In this document: positions 27,101-42,100 of the stretch, one piece after another | How the letters are laid out: every line of letters begins with the position of its first letter | Numbering within the stretch: the first letter of the stretch is position 1 | NCBI GenBank assembly: GCA_036768485.1 | Contig: JAVLUZ010000417.1 | Coordinates: 620,001 to 684,000 of the forward strand | Reading direction: 5' to 3' | Length of the DNA: 64,000 nt | Origin: Mermis nigrescens | Taxonomy: Eukaryota; Nematoda; Enoplea; Mermithida; Mermithidae | Position numbers and translations under genes: made by a program | Notes under the pieces: model-generated | Databases searched by the model: none | Seen by the model: only the letters and a program-made list of their open reading frames with translations | What the model was told of the DNA's origin: nothing

Positions 27101-30100
27101 GTCAATACAATATCCGCAAATGCTTCGACTCTTTTTTTGAATTTTCTTCGAATTTGCTTGCTTTATGTCATTTTAATTATTATTTGATAAAAGTCTAAGC
27201 GATATCTGTTTTGTATTGTATGTCAGTTTTTCAAATTATTAAACGATCTGCCAATGCATGCTATGATATACCTAAAAATACGGATCGTTATTTGAAAAAT
27301 TCAATTCAGATTGGCCAAGGAGAAGAGGTTGCGGTTGTGGAAGTCTTATCAGCCCTCAGAACACAGCGGCTTGTCAAGTGGGCAAGGTGGCAAAAGTTTT
27401 CAGGCTAAAGTGGTTGAAATTATTATGGCTGATGCGTTGGTTCTTAAGAAGAACGAAAACGATTATCAAAAAGTTTGGCTGTCCTCGATTAGACCGCCGC
27501 GGTGAGTTTTTCTAGTTTTTTTGAAGAAATTTTTGTACGTGAAACAATCCGTCGTAAAACTTACTTAATTACATGCCTACGTCAACGTACAAAGTATAAA
27601 TACATCTTTTTGCCCTATGTATATATGTCAATGCCAAATTTTTTTGATTGAAGAGCCAAAATTTGCTGGATAGTGATATTTTTGTCATAACAATGCTTCG
27701 ATCAGGTAAAATTTAAAATTCTTCTCTTTGTGATTTCTTTATGATATGTGCTGTGCATTATGTGCAAATGCATCCTTATGCAATCCCACTTTGATCAGTT
27801 TATTATGTTTTTTCTTCTGTTTTTACGTCAACTTCATGCCCATAATTTTTTTAGTCGAGGTTTATATCAGATTTATTAATTGCTGCGCCTTTGTTCGCAT
27901 TTTATCCGTTTCTCGTCCCTTTTGCTTTTTCCACAATGCTATCATTTTAACAGAAGGGGTTGTTTTTAATTTTGCTGTCGGATTATTCGCATTCTATTTT
28001 TGACATGAATATAATCATATAGCTTAGTTTTGCGTAGGGAATTCAGCGCAAAAATATTAAGAATTGTATTCGGTGCTCTTATTTTTTGAGTTGTAACATC
28101 ATAATTGAGTGTAGTTTACAATAAGGAATAAGTTCTAACGAGTTTTAAATTGAGTGAAAATCATACGCGTAACACGGGATGGGGGATTTCTACCCAAAGT
28201 TGGTCGTCGTCCAACCCTCCCCCAAGGACAGAAAATTTTTGACCCACCCCCATTTTTAATTTTTTGGCCATTTTTAGGTGGCTTTTTGGCCGAAAATTGG
28301 AGGTCATTTACCTCCTTCTCTAAAAATGGCCGGGGACCCTGAGGATGGCCGACTACCCTCTACTTAATATGTCGAGCCGTTAAGTGTATGGACTGAAAAT
28401 GCATAGAAATGCATGAAAAAATGAAACATACAAATCATGCGCATCACACGTGCACAATGGGGGTATGGGGTATCCGCCTACCGCAACGTTTGGAAGGTAT
28501 ACCCCCTCAAGCCGTTTCGGGACCAAATCTGTTGCTCGAACCATGAAAAAGCGTTGAATGACGTCTAACTGTATATTTTTGAGGTAAGTATAATAATTTT
28601 TCGAGCAGTATCCTGTCCAATTAATTCTTCCAGACAATTTTATTCTATCATTCTGCATATTTTTATATTGCGGGCAGGTAATTTAATCGCCCTTATCGTT
28701 ACTGTTTTCATGCAAATTCAATTATAAATATTCATGGAGGATGAAATAAAACGAATTGAAAATCAAAATTTGTCGAAATTTAGCATTAATTAAATAGGTA
28801 AAAAATTACTCATTTAACCCCTCTACCAAAAGGAACCCGGTTTACTTCCTTTCAGAACTTTTGACCGTATTTATGTATGATGCGCATGCCATTGTAGGCT
28901 TGAGGACTCTAGTGCAAGCTTCGGAAAGGAAAATCAAAGGCCGGACAAGTTTAGGCCTCTGTTTGATATACCGTATATGTTTGAAGCTCGCGAGTTCTTG
29001 CGCAAAAAATTGATTGGCAAGAAAGTTAACGTAATTGTCGACTATGTGCAACCAGCTTTTGAAAAGTTTCCAGAAAAAACTTGCTGCACTGTTACCATTG
29101 GAGGACAGTAAGTTTTTTCTTTGATAATCATTTGATTGTTTGTTGATATCGCTTCAATACTATTTTCTCGCGAAAGATTTTTAGAACTACAAGTCTTAAG
29201 TACGAGATATTTACAGGGTGGGTAAACGATGTATAAGCAAATGAAATGCGATTTTCTTTCGATAAAAGCCTCTCATTCCTGCATTGGGGAGTTAAAGTGA
29301 TAAACATACTTATTGCGTTGTCCAAAAGGTACACGCAGGCGCGGATTCAGGGGGTGAGAAAGGGGCGGCTGCCTCCTGTCGTCAAAAAATACTTAGGCGC
29401 AATACAGACGTGCATTTTTTTGATGATTTTAGCAATTTTTTATCACGATTTTCTAATGTTTCCGTACTCATTCATGACATTCACTGACTTTCTTGGTGCT
29501 CTAAATACTTTATTTCTACATTAGAATAGTAGTTTGTGTACAGAACAACAATTTTTTAGTTCTTGCAATGACTTCTTTATTTTTCCGGTGCTTTAAGCCG
29601 ATTTTTGCTTTAATTTTGAGCGTTTCTTGTGTGAACCTTCCGAGAAGTTTCAAAGTTTTTCGGATCATAAATGATTCTGTCTATCAGAAAACAGCTAAAA
29701 TTGCTAGTTTAAGCATGATAGGCGGATTTTTTTCGGACAGTTTTTGACACTATTAGGAAAATTTGGGTGTTCGCCCCCTCTGTTGGAAGAAAATTTCGGG
29801 TACACGCAATTTAGAAAAAGTCACTTTTTGAGTCTTGAAAACAACGGCCAAAAATATTAATTGCATTTGGTGTCCTATAATTTTACAGCGCTCCTTGAGA
29901 GTTCAGTGAAACTTATTTTATTTCGAAGGGTTTTATTTAGCTATCCTTAAATTGATTTGTTTTACGGTCTTTTTGCTTACTGTTAAATAATCAAGCTTTT
30001 ATCAGAAGTTGCACGTTTTGGCTACTGCTTGCAAATTGAAATGTTGATTGCGAATGCAGCAGCCCTTAGTTGAAATGCATTTGTTTCACATTGACTTAAC

Positions 30101-33100
30101 AAATCGAAATGAATAATAATTAGCGTAATAAACAAACTTTACACTTTTAATATTATATATGTAAAGCAAACCGCGTTCAATTATTTTTTCTTTTGACGAG
30201 TTGGCTTATTTTATGCACTGAATCTGCACAGACACGCATCTCTGGGGGAGGGGGGTTCGACACGTCAAAATTCAGAAAAGTCGGAAAAATAGGACTTTTT
30301 AAACGTTATTTTGTGCTATTTTTGGCTTTTTTGGGCTTAGTCCCGCTAAAAATTGTTGTTGTTCCCCCCAAAATAGGGCGGCCAGCTACGTGCCTGAATC
30401 TGCAAAGTCTTAGAAAAAAGACTTACTAAATTAAGTGCAAACCAATGACAGCTCAACCAGGGGAAAAGTCTAATTTGAACCTTTGGACTACATTCCTGCA
30501 GTGGTAATAGGCTCTTAGATATAGCAAACCGCGTTTAATCCGGTCAAGTGTTTGAGAAATTACAAGGACCAATATACGACTCGTTTTTTAAACCACTCTG
30601 TTTAAGCACATTTGTAGACAATGTACATAGGTACGTAAGGTAGATCGTCGTGTGTATGTATATACATATATGTAGTTTTGTTTTCTGGCGTACTATGTGA
30701 TTCAAAATGGCGAGCAGATTAATTCCGTAATTACCTACTTACCTATTTATTACAGATGTAAAGGTTAGGGCCGGTAGGGGTTGTTGAAATCCCAGAAATC
30801 CAGAACAGTATCGTATTTTAAAAGCATTTTTAGTCCATTTTGACTGAATTATAACACTAAAAGATGCAAAAATTAATCAATTTTGGACGCTTCTTGAGTA
30901 AAAAGTACATGAAAGTATTACCGGAAAAATGTTGACATTTTTACTGCTTTTGACCGCAAAAATGATGAAAAAAACGTTCCTTCTGCCCAAAATTGCCGGA
31001 CAGTACCTGTCTGGCTGACCTAGCGGGGGGTAATACCCTACCCTCTCTCACCTCCTATGTATGTGCACATATGCTACTTATATGTATAACATAACATAAC
31101 ATTTCCATTTAAATTTTTTTTACTTTCCTATTTTTTTAATCGAATTTTCGTTCTCGTTTTTCAAAGTAATGTCAATTTCAGGAACGTTGCTGAGGCACTC
31201 GTAGCCAAAGGTCTCGCAACGGTAATAAGATACGCCCAAGGAAACGAAAACCGATCCAGTCAGTTTGATCAGCTGATGGCTGCTGAAGCAAAGGCGGAGA
31301 AGAGCCGCAAGGGATTACACTCATTGAAATCTGTGAATCCAGAAGCAGCCGCATTGATGAGCCAGTCTAAGGATATGCCTACTGTTCGAGTTCAAGACTT
31401 ACAGGGGGTACATAAGCTAGTGATCGTCGTAAAACGTGGCGACTTCTGAACATTTGACCAACACAATCATTCATTAAGAAAGGAGATTCCAGGCGTTGCT
31501 CTTATGAATCGTAATGAATGCCGAAATAATCAAAAGATATCATTTTTTACTTGCGGGTAGAGCACGATTTAAAATGAAACTAGCAGTAGTTTTTGATTAA
31601 AAATCGCTAAAAACACAAAACACCCAAAAATAGGTTGCTAAAGTTAATTTTTGCTCAGACTTCTAATCGGCTTTATTTTCAATTTTTGAACTGCGGAGTG
31701 GTGTTTGGATGAGTGACTGATCGGAGATATGTATAACTATCTTATTTAATTTATGATACCTAAAAATATTATTCTTTCTTTGAAATTTATTTTAACGTTC
31801 TATCCGTGGTCTCGATTGTATACTTACAATCAAGGGCAGTTCCGACAACAAAAATAATCGCGGAAGACTGAAAAATTTAAGGTCTTTTTAATTATTGGGG
31901 TCTAGCTAGACTCTCAGGTCCTCACACGCAGCCCGTATGTGGTCCTGCATGTTTATTCCGTGAAAATTGCTTAGCTTTTTGCCTTAAAAATATTCAGTCC
32001 TATAGGAAAGAGCATTTAATGAAACTTTCGAACTTTGGCGACATCGTTTTTAAAGATTCCCTTTGCACTTCTAGCATTTAAACTGAGAATGAGCGCGACG
32101 ACTCCTTCTGATATCTAATGCTGCTATTACAGGATGCAACGAAATCGAAGCAATTTTATCCATTTTTGCAACGAGCCGGTCGACTTGAAGGAGTAGTAGA
32201 ATTTGTGGCATCCGGTAGCCGACTCAGGTTGTTTGTGCCTAAAGAAACTTGTCTTCTTTCCTTCCTGCTATCCGGTACGTGCTCCGATAACACTTACACT
32301 CATTTTTCTTATATTGCTCTAAAATCTTACTGCAAAATCTGTCAAAAATGAAAAAATTTAAGGCCGCGTAGCCTTAGTTGGTGTATCATTGCATTTTACA
32401 AGCTTGCGATGCAGATCTTAAATTTTGTATGTTGAGCAAGTATAAAGTCTGATCTGCTTTGCTTGCATAATCTGGTCACTCGATAGCACCAGATTTGGAT
32501 AGGACTCAGTGTTTTTTTTGTACAAGGTCCGTTTGTACATGTACAAAGATGGTCCCCAAAAGTCTTTGTACATTTGTACACACAAATTTTCGGGTACTAT
32601 AATATAATACAGTAGCGATTTTAGTGTGGTAGACTTTTGGTAGTGTATTTTAGCTAGTTTCTGGGTCTTTTAGGGCAAAAATCACTAAGAATCGATCTTA
32701 AAAGTGCGCTAAGCGCCGAAAAATTTGACATTTTCCCTTTTGAAATGCAATTTCTGCCATTATAAAGATATATAGAACACACAATTACTCGTTTCCGCGC
32801 GAAGCGCTGAAAAATTTTGCGAATTTTTCACCTTTTTTGTAATTTTTGTCTTCCAAAAAATTTTTGTACATGTAAAAAGACGGTCCCGAATAGTCTTTTT
32901 ACATCGGGAAAAATCTTTGCCGAATACAAAAAAAGCGTGATGCGTACATGTTAAATTTTTCATCAGAATAATGTTAGAAAATCGTGCGGAGTTCGTTGCG
33001 TGTTGTAATTTTATGGCTATTACATACGTCTTTATCGATAAACGAAACCAGAAATCAGATTCATTCGATCGTACTCAACCCATCTTCATCAAATGGGCTG

Positions 33101-36100
33101 TGACAACTACGCTTTTATTGATCGATAAAGACAATGAATTTGTTTCCGGGATCCTTGCCTTGCGTCAACAAGAACATGCGTACATATAATTGAGTATGTA
33201 CAAACATATGAGTCGAAAAGTTTTGCCGGAAAGTGCGAAAAGGATAAAATTAAACTTAGTCTTAGATAGTAACAGTATAATTCGGATTTTTTTCCGAAAC
33301 GCAGGGAAAGCCACGATGAAAGCTCATGTGTGACCTTTTTGTTGCAGTACTTTGAGACCGAAATATATGAGTAAGGCAATCGCACCGTTAATTCTAATCT
33401 GCTTCAAGATTCCACAAAAGGTTTTACGCTTAGCTCTTAATACTAACTCCATTGTGTCGTGAAATTTTTCTTTAAGTTGAAAAGTAGAATTCAGCGGATG
33501 ATCGGGTTGTTCGGAGAAGCGATATCTTAATGGTTTTAAATACATATATTTTTAATATTTTAGGGGCATTTCAACGTTACTCGCATGATCGGAATGGAAA
33601 TGTAGGGTGGGTAATTCGATAAAACCTTTACTTAGCTTAGGTTTTTGTAGCAATGGCCTTTACCTTACATGTGCGCATATAGCGGCTCAAAATGTTTGAT
33701 ATGGTAGTCGGCCAGTTTTTGAGGTTACATAACTTTATTTTTGGTTGTAAACGGCAAAAACTTATTTAGAGCAGTAGTTTTGATATTTTTAATACTTTTT
33801 AGTACCTACATATTAATTTTTGATTAGTTCTAATACGAGTAATTTTATACTACATAACTCTAAGATACATAAATTTAAAAAGCAAGTTTTTGTCTAAAAG
33901 TCAGGGGGTTGAATAAAAGTCTCAATTCGGGGAAGACGATTAGATGTGATGAATCCCCATTGATTTTACGCGATATAACGACATTGATTGACGTGTTTTG
34001 CGTTTTTGGATCGTTTCTATACGTTGTGGTGATAAAACATAAAAATTTAGTGATCGACGGAACTTTTTTGGCATCACTCTTTTCTGGTATTTTTATCGGC
34101 TCTTTAGACTCAATTTTGTAGCTTTCTGATGATAATAACACCGGAATTATATCTGCTGTGAAGCGTCAAAAAATTTCGATATTTATATCTTTTTCATCTC
34201 AATTTTGCAGCTTTCTGAAGATTAGCGATGCAACAATTATATCTGACGCCAAGCGTTGAGAAAAGTTCGACATTTTTATGCCTGTGAGCTGAATTTTGAA
34301 CCATTTTGGATATAAGAAGTGCAAAAAGTTTCACCTTTAAAAATTGAATATGTGGGTATTTTGATTCGACAATTTATGTAAGTATTTTTAGGTTGTGGAA
34401 CGTCAAAAACCTATCTATGTAGCTTCTTGGCTGAAAATGTTGAAAAAGTTTCAGGGAGAAATTCCATCTCATCCCAGTTTTCGTATATTGATCTGCCTGC
34501 GATATTGGGACGGTCGGAAAATCGAAATAGTTATAGGCAGGCCCGTATCTAGGATTCGACCAAATTGGTCTGTATCTCGGAAAACTTGTCGGAACAGCTC
34601 GTAAAAATCGCATTTTCTAGTGTTTTTCGACATGCTCCAGCCATTAAGATCATAAAATTTGAACTTTTTGACAAACTTTGAAGGCTACAAAAAATGCCGT
34701 TTTTTGGTCGCGCTTGAGCTAAATTTATGGAAAATGCTTCTTATCTAGCGCGAAGCGCCGAAAAATTTGGAAATTTCACGTTAAAGACACGGAATATCTT
34801 TTCATGCATTATCTTACCTTTCAAAAAAAATTTTCGTGGCCGCTTCGCGCCCCCCCCTCAAATACGACCCTGATAGGTAATATTTATCCTTAGCCCAAAA
34901 ACTATCTTAGCTCATTTTTGAAATCGTAATACCTTATTAACGTGTATTTTTTCAGTAAATTAATTTTAGGCATTTCGTGTCCGCGTGCTACTCGGACTAA
35001 TTTAGCAATGGGTGCTGCCGATGCTGAACCTTTCGGAGACGATGCCTTGCAATTCATTAAAGAAATGTGCCTTCAGCGCGAAGTCAGAATTTTTCTAATT
35101 TATATAAAATAATTTGTTTTTTCGTAAAATTTTTCTGCTTGACTTATAAAAAATGTATATACGTATTATTTAGTGCTGCGTGCTTGATTTTTTGATGATC
35201 TTTCAGAAATCGTTTTACCGTACCATAACATCTATCAATACAATCGCACAATTACTGTCGATTTTTTGGAAAATATCAAATATTTATGTTATGAAGTTTC
35301 AATCCTCTTTTTATCCGATAAACCAAGAAAACAATGGACTCACTATTTCTCGATGAAATTATTTCGATACTATAAGAATAGATGTTGGTTAAATGTGGGC
35401 GTCTATTGTGTCCTACAAAACAGAAACTCCCAAAGAACCTTACATCTTCTCACATTATAGATTTAAGAGTGGTTAAATCTGCGTTGGAATGAGCAGGCAC
35501 GTATCTCTGGGGAAATGGGGGGGGGGGGGGGTTTCGTAGATATTCAAAAAAGTGGTCGCCTATGCAGTTGCTAATATGTAAAACAATCTAATACTTTCAT
35601 AAACGACTTTCTTATCTTCCCTATATTTTAGCAGTCAATGTGGTTTTGCTACATACATAATATCTTCTTAGATTGAATTCGAAGTTGAGACGATGGATAA
35701 GGCGGGAAATTTCATTGGTTATGCATTTTATGATGGCAAAAACTTGTCGGAGTTGTTAGTAGAGAAGGGATTAGCTAAGATGCATCAGTTTTCAGCCAGC
35801 CGATCTAAGTATCAGGTAAAATGTATATTTTTAAATTTCTATCAGCTATCAAACAACCGATAATTAGTCTGATTCAAAAGCATGCCATCTCGTGTTTAAT
35901 TTGATTCTTGGAAGTTCAGAATAATCCTAATGGCTACGTCTTTTAATGGTACACACATTGTACATATGTATGTATATGTTATGATAAAAGTAATGCAATA
36001 AATTTTAATAAATGAATGTAATGTAGTACGCAATGCTATCGTCAAATGAGTGAAAAATTTGTTCAACTCATCTTCACGTAACATCATACGTGTATTGGGT

Positions 36101-39100
36101 CTTAATTAAGGGGGTCTCTGGCCATCGATTTTTGGAGGAGGGTACATAAATTACCTCCAATTTTAGGTCAAAAAGCACCCAAAATGGCCATAAAACGCAG
36201 TTCTTCGTTAAGAATCGGGAGTTCAAAGATTTTTTTTGTGGGATGGGGAGGACGACCGACTTTGGGTGAGAAATCTACCCATCTTCCTGTCAAACGTTTG
36301 TACATATCATAGATGTACATACAAGGTCAAGCGCCGGCAGGGGAGGGTGAAATCCCAGAAATCCAAAACAGTAAATTTAAAGTTCAAGATTTCTTTTGCT
36401 GTTCAAACGACTAAAATGGTCAAAATAGCTTATAAAACGTTTTTTGTGGTTATATTGCATTTTTAAAGCATTTCTAGTCTATTTTGACTGCATTATACAT
36501 ATTACTTTTAACACTAAAAAATACCTACAAAAATTGATCAATTTTGGGCGCTTTTTGAGTAAAAAGTACAAAAAGTACTAATCCGGCGCGGTTGATGCAA
36601 AAAAAGTTCCGTCAGCTCAAAATCCCCAACAGTACCTGTCTGGCTGACACTTCAGCGAGGGGTTAATACCCCTTCACGCCCTATGCGCATGTATGGTACA
36701 TATGACTTGCATGCCTTCTCGATATACATAGGTATCGACGACAGCTAGTGTTTTTTAAATTTAGTGAATATGTCGATTTTTGAATTAACAGCGATACATA
36801 CATAAGCAATTACCATAGTGCAATTAACGTGACAATAGGGTTTATTTTCGCGTCTTACGTATGTCGTGTGCATAATAATTGACTTTTGAACATCATTATC
36901 AAAAAACGCATGTACCAGCTGCTACAAAAGTCAGTCTCGTCTTCTCGGCTAATGTGAAAAATAATCAAAATGAAGCTTAACAATAGGTGCACCAGGTCAG
37001 GCTGGCCAGGGAGGCGTAAAATCGAGATTTTGGGGTCAGGGAGGGGTGAAATCCAGTATTTATACTTACAGTAAATTGCATTTTTGGCTATTTTCACGTG
37101 GAAATCGTTGAAAATACACTATTTTTGGCTCAAACTGCTCGGAAGTACCTTGCTTTTGGACCCTTAAGCGGGGGGTAATACCCCCTCTCATCCCTCCCTA
37201 TGTGCATGTACATATGAAGCTTACTGAAATTTTGTCACATCCAAGCCCGACGCAGTAATTTTGCCAAAATTATTTTGATCAATTTTTATATTATGCACAT
37301 GAAAGGCTGCTCTAAGTGCGGCTCAAGAACGGGCGCGCGCTGCGAAGTTGAACATTTGGACTTTGGCAGAAAACGCGGTTGACTTGACGTCATTGACGGA
37401 TGACAAATCGCCCGACGACGACGTTGACGCCGCTGACGTCGACGGCAAATCGTCGGGTGATTTGCCGCCCAGAGCCGTCGATTACAAAGACGTGGTTGTG
37501 CTAGATATTCTGGACGATTTAAGATTTTACGCCCAATCAGTGGAACAGGGTAACGTTTAATTTGAAAATATTTAAGGAAAATATTCTTCATAATGTTCTA
37601 TTTTCTCTTTATTATGGCCACAGTATGACTTTAATAAGCATAAAACTGTAAAAAGGTGTAAAATTCGCAAACGGACCTTGTACAAAAAAAACACTGCCCC
37701 CACCCGAAGTCGAACGTTCATCATCCCCTCACAGCCAGAAAATTATTGACCCCTTCATTCGATTTTGAGAAAAATTGAATTTTTTGGTCGTTTTTAGACG
37801 ATTTTTGGCCGTTTCTGGGCAAAAATTGGAGGGTCATTTACTCCTCCCTAAAAATGGCCGTGGACCCCCTCCCAAAATAGTGAGTCGTAACATGTATGCT
37901 CTGCAGGTTTTATATAGTACCTGCTGTGCACATAAATATGATTTTGATAATTATCCTAGGTCCCAAAATCGAGCGTATGATGTCAGATTTGCGCGCAGAA
38001 TTGTCCTTGAATCCTCCAATCCCTGGCGCCTACAGTCCAAGAAGAGGAGACTTATGCGCCTCGATCTACAGCGCTGATGGCCAATGGTACAGGGCCAAAG
38101 TTGAAAGTGTCAAAGGTCGCGACCGCTGCGAAATTGTTTATATCGATTACGGAAATGTGCGCTTTTTATTCATACATACATACATATGTGCTTACTTTTT
38201 TGAGATTTGAGTCAATACGTCTAATCTATAACCTTTTCTGTAACATTAGATTTTGATAGTGGTTTGGTCAGCATTTATAAAGTGTATATCATGGGAATTC
38301 TTGGAGGCAGCCATGTCGAAAACATTGTTTTTTTGACATTTCAGACAAAGCTCGTGCCTTCTGAATAAAAAACATAAAAATTCGAATAATTGAACAAAAT
38401 TCAGTCAAAAAACGAGTATACATATGCTGCGAAGCGCCGAAAATTCGAGATTTTTGAGCCAAACGTAAGCTAAAAATGCTTTAATTAGCACACGTTCTAT
38501 GATTCTTTTTGAAAAATCAACAATGCTTTCGCTTACGTCTATTTTGTGGGTGTTACCTAGTCATTCTGAGTATCAAACCTCTAAACTCCCCCTTCAATAA
38601 TACATATGGTATTAATTAGAGCTGTGCCGGGGCCAGGCCCCGGCGCCGGAGCTGGGCCAGTGTTAGAGTTGATTACAATGTAGAAAGTTGATAATGTTTT
38701 GAGCAGATTTACCTTCAAGCTCAATTTCAAGCAACACCACAGATCTTGCTAATTCAAATTAGGGATGCACCGGGCCCGGCGCCGGGGCCCAGGCCGGCCC
38801 CGACCGGGACCAAAATACGCAACTTTTAGCCTCTTATTAAGAATTATCTCAACGTTTTTTGTTCGAATTTTGACGATATCATAATCGCCTGTGCATATCA
38901 TTCATGTATAACAAAACATTGGTCACAAATTTTATTTCGAAAATTTAGCTTACCCACGTTTATAGCTGCAGCAATTTAATAGTCAAAACCGATAATCTTC
39001 AAATTTTTCGCCAAATACACTAGCGTTTCTAATCGCTCAGGCAGCAAACGAGAACGGGAATCCGAGCAAATATTGCCGCTTGTACTGAACAAGCGTTCAC

Positions 39101-42100
39101 TCGGGGTACTCGTGGGCGGGGGGCTTAGACAAATCCTTGCAAGTGATGCCATTTTATATATAAAGTTTGTACAAAGTTAAAATGTTTTATACATTTGATA
39201 TATAAAGTTTGTATAAACTCAATTGTATAAGGTAAAATAGACGTTTCTGTAAAATAAAAAATCATTAGTTGAGTGAGAAATTACGCGTGATAACGTGACT
39301 TTGAGCACACAAACATGATAAATGCCACGTATATATGAATGAATATTTAAGTTAATTTGGCACATTGAATAAAATTTCAAACAAATGGCTAGATTGTAAG
39401 GATTTATTGGTAAAAATGCGTGCAAGTCTAAAATCGTTTCATGTAATCCGATGCCGTTTAAGAAGCGAAATAATAGTACGCTACAAGGCGTAACTTTTTC
39501 ACGAGCACACAATAAGCTGAAAACGACACTACACATTAACATAGTAAATTATGCACGCAAAAATTCTATCCTTGTTAAAGCTATTTTTAAATCATCTGAT
39601 CTAAAATATGTGTAATTCGGCTGATAATGATGCAAGTTATACGTGAATTGGGCCACATTTTATAATGGGTAGGAAAAATTTTTGGCCCATGTAAGCTATA
39701 TGATGATTAATTGAATTCGAAAATACATGTGGAACGGATGCCATAGACTTGCCCAGACGCTATTTCGCATAAGTCACATTTTGCCAAAAAACATATTTAT
39801 ACATGGTATATCCGGGATATAGCAAAAATAGTTGGCCCCGGTTGGTCCCGGTCTCTGGTACCGGCCCCGGTCAAAAAGGCGGCCTCGGTGCATCCCTAAT
39901 TCAAATCTTTATTTCATCATGTCAGATTGATGCAAATTTGTAATTAATAATCAAAATTGACACATTTTAAATTGCAATTCATATAGACGAGCATTTCCAG
40001 CTTCCTTGGCAGCGGACAGCTACGTCTATCAGAACAAACAGCCGCTTTTACTAAATAAGCGTTCACTGGCTGTGCTTCGATCTCGACAGCTCAAAAATTC
40101 TGGGGTGTCCAAAATCTTTCGAAGTCAAAAAATGCCTGATAATATATGGTAGGGCGAAAAAACACCGTTTTCTTGCGTTCCTCAATGAGAGCTATCCATT
40201 GGCGTCAAAATTCGCAGAAAAAAACAAAGTTCTGAAAATTAATTTATGGGGTGTCTAGCGAATTTTTTTCCGGGGGGGGGAGAATGTGAATTCTGGGGGT
40301 AGACCCCCAGACCCCCCGATGCTCATGTTTGGTTATATCTTGTGATCCCAACAAATATTAACGATTGACGCGCATATCTTAAGCAAGAATATATACATAG
40401 GTATAAGGGGTAGGGTAGGGTCGTACAATGAGCACGGTAAAGCACGCTTTTTTTGGCCCCGGCCCCGGCAAAAAAGGCGGCCCCGGCGCAGCTCTAGTAT
40501 TGATGGTTAGTTAGTAGTAGTTTGTAATTTAGTTTAATCTAAATTTGATTTACTTGACTATTGATACAGGGTGTCCCAGTAAGTAACTATTCAAAGTCGT
40601 ATCTCGCAATAAGTTCTCAATCCCTAATTTAAAAAGAATTCCTGGATGAGTGAAGTGAATATAGGATGTCCAATAGGCTATCGACTGACAAAGTTTGAAA
40701 TGATTTGATTATTTACCTATGTTATGTAGTGCATAAACCATAGCACTGTCACAAAATTAGCTTTTTTCATTATTTGAAAAAATGTCTCACTGACTTCTAA
40801 CACCGATTTCTCAATAACTTTTGTAAGCACAACCAACAAATCTTTTTTTATTGAATCACAAGTAATCAGTCACTCAAAAGCTCAAAATTTCCTATTACCC
40901 CAGTGACTTGAATCAGAGGCTTTGCATTGATTTGAAGTTACCTATATGTTTCATAAGGAAAGAATATATTAAAAAAACAAAGATTTATAAACCTTCTGCA
41001 CTTCATACCATTAATAAGTAAAAGCGGCGAAACTGTCGATAAGTTTTTCATTAAACCTTTCGATGACGTCATAAATATCTTTAACTAATATTTGGAATTA
41101 CATAACAGATTTATTATCAACAAATGGGTTAGGTAGTCTAAAATGGCATGTTTGTAAATACATATGTAACGTACGTTCTGACACTGAGGTTTTCATGTCC
41201 TGCCATATTTTCCCTTGAATGACAAGATTTTGTACTTGACATTTTTGCTGCTTTCGCCCTCAAATATCATGCAGAAATCATTGCACCAGCTCGAAATCGC
41301 CCCACAGTACCTGACAGTCTGCCTCCCTCGTGTATAATAATACCTTATCAGTTATCACCACACATGGGTGTGGGGGTTTAGAACCCTGCCGAAAATGCGA
41401 TAGACCCCCAGAATTGAATTTTTGGCATGCTTTTTCGGGATTTTTGTCAGTTTTACACCACTTAGACACCCTCCCAGAATTTGGTCGCAGCCCATGTATG
41501 CCATCATCCCTAACTGCATGCAGTGTTTTTTGTATTCGGCAAAGAATACAAAAAACTTCGTACATGTACAAAGATTTTTGGGAAGACAAAAACTGCAAAA
41601 AGGTTTAAAATTCGCAAAAATTTTCGGCGTTTTGCGCTGAAATGAGCAATTGTGTGTTCCATATATCCTTATAATGTCAGAAATTGCATTTTGAAAGGAA
41701 AATGTCAAATTTTTCGGCGCTTCGCGCCGTTTTGAGACGATTATTAGTGATTTTTTGCCATCAGAAACCGAGAAATTAGCTAAAATATACTACCAAAGGT
41801 CGAACAACTCTGTTTTTGCCACACTTAAATCGCTACTGTACCATATTATAGTACCCAAGAAATTGTGTGTACAAAATGTACAAAGACTTTTAGGACCATC
41901 TTTGTACATGTACATACAAACGGACCTTGTACAAAAAAACACTGCCTGCATGTAAGATATAAATTCAGTTTTTGTAGTCTTACTACATTTTTAGCACTTG
42001 AAGCTGCTTTTTGAATGTGTAGAAAGAAGATTGCTTTGTGCTGTAGGACATATATGTATGTACGTATATCCGCTGTTTTGTTTAAGAGAGACAATGTCGA

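Larger units (their letters stand above)
38617..40496. mobile_element. hAT element A, interrupted by hAT element B
   Basis: TAGAGCTGTGCCGGGGCC at the left and (reverse) TAGAGCTGCGCCGGGGCC at the right. Flanks gtattaat (38609-38616) and gtattgat (40497-40504) form an 8-bp duplication with one change. GGCCCCGG-rich subterminal repeats lie inside both ends. A transposase remnant is on the minus strand. Element B (38760-39898) sits 143 bp inside it. Confidence 0.85.

Noticed and set aside
34538..34885. Possible hAT-like element, CAGGCCCGTATCTAGG to AATACGACCCTG
   Set aside because: The ends are suggestive, but no matching 8-bp duplication could be read.
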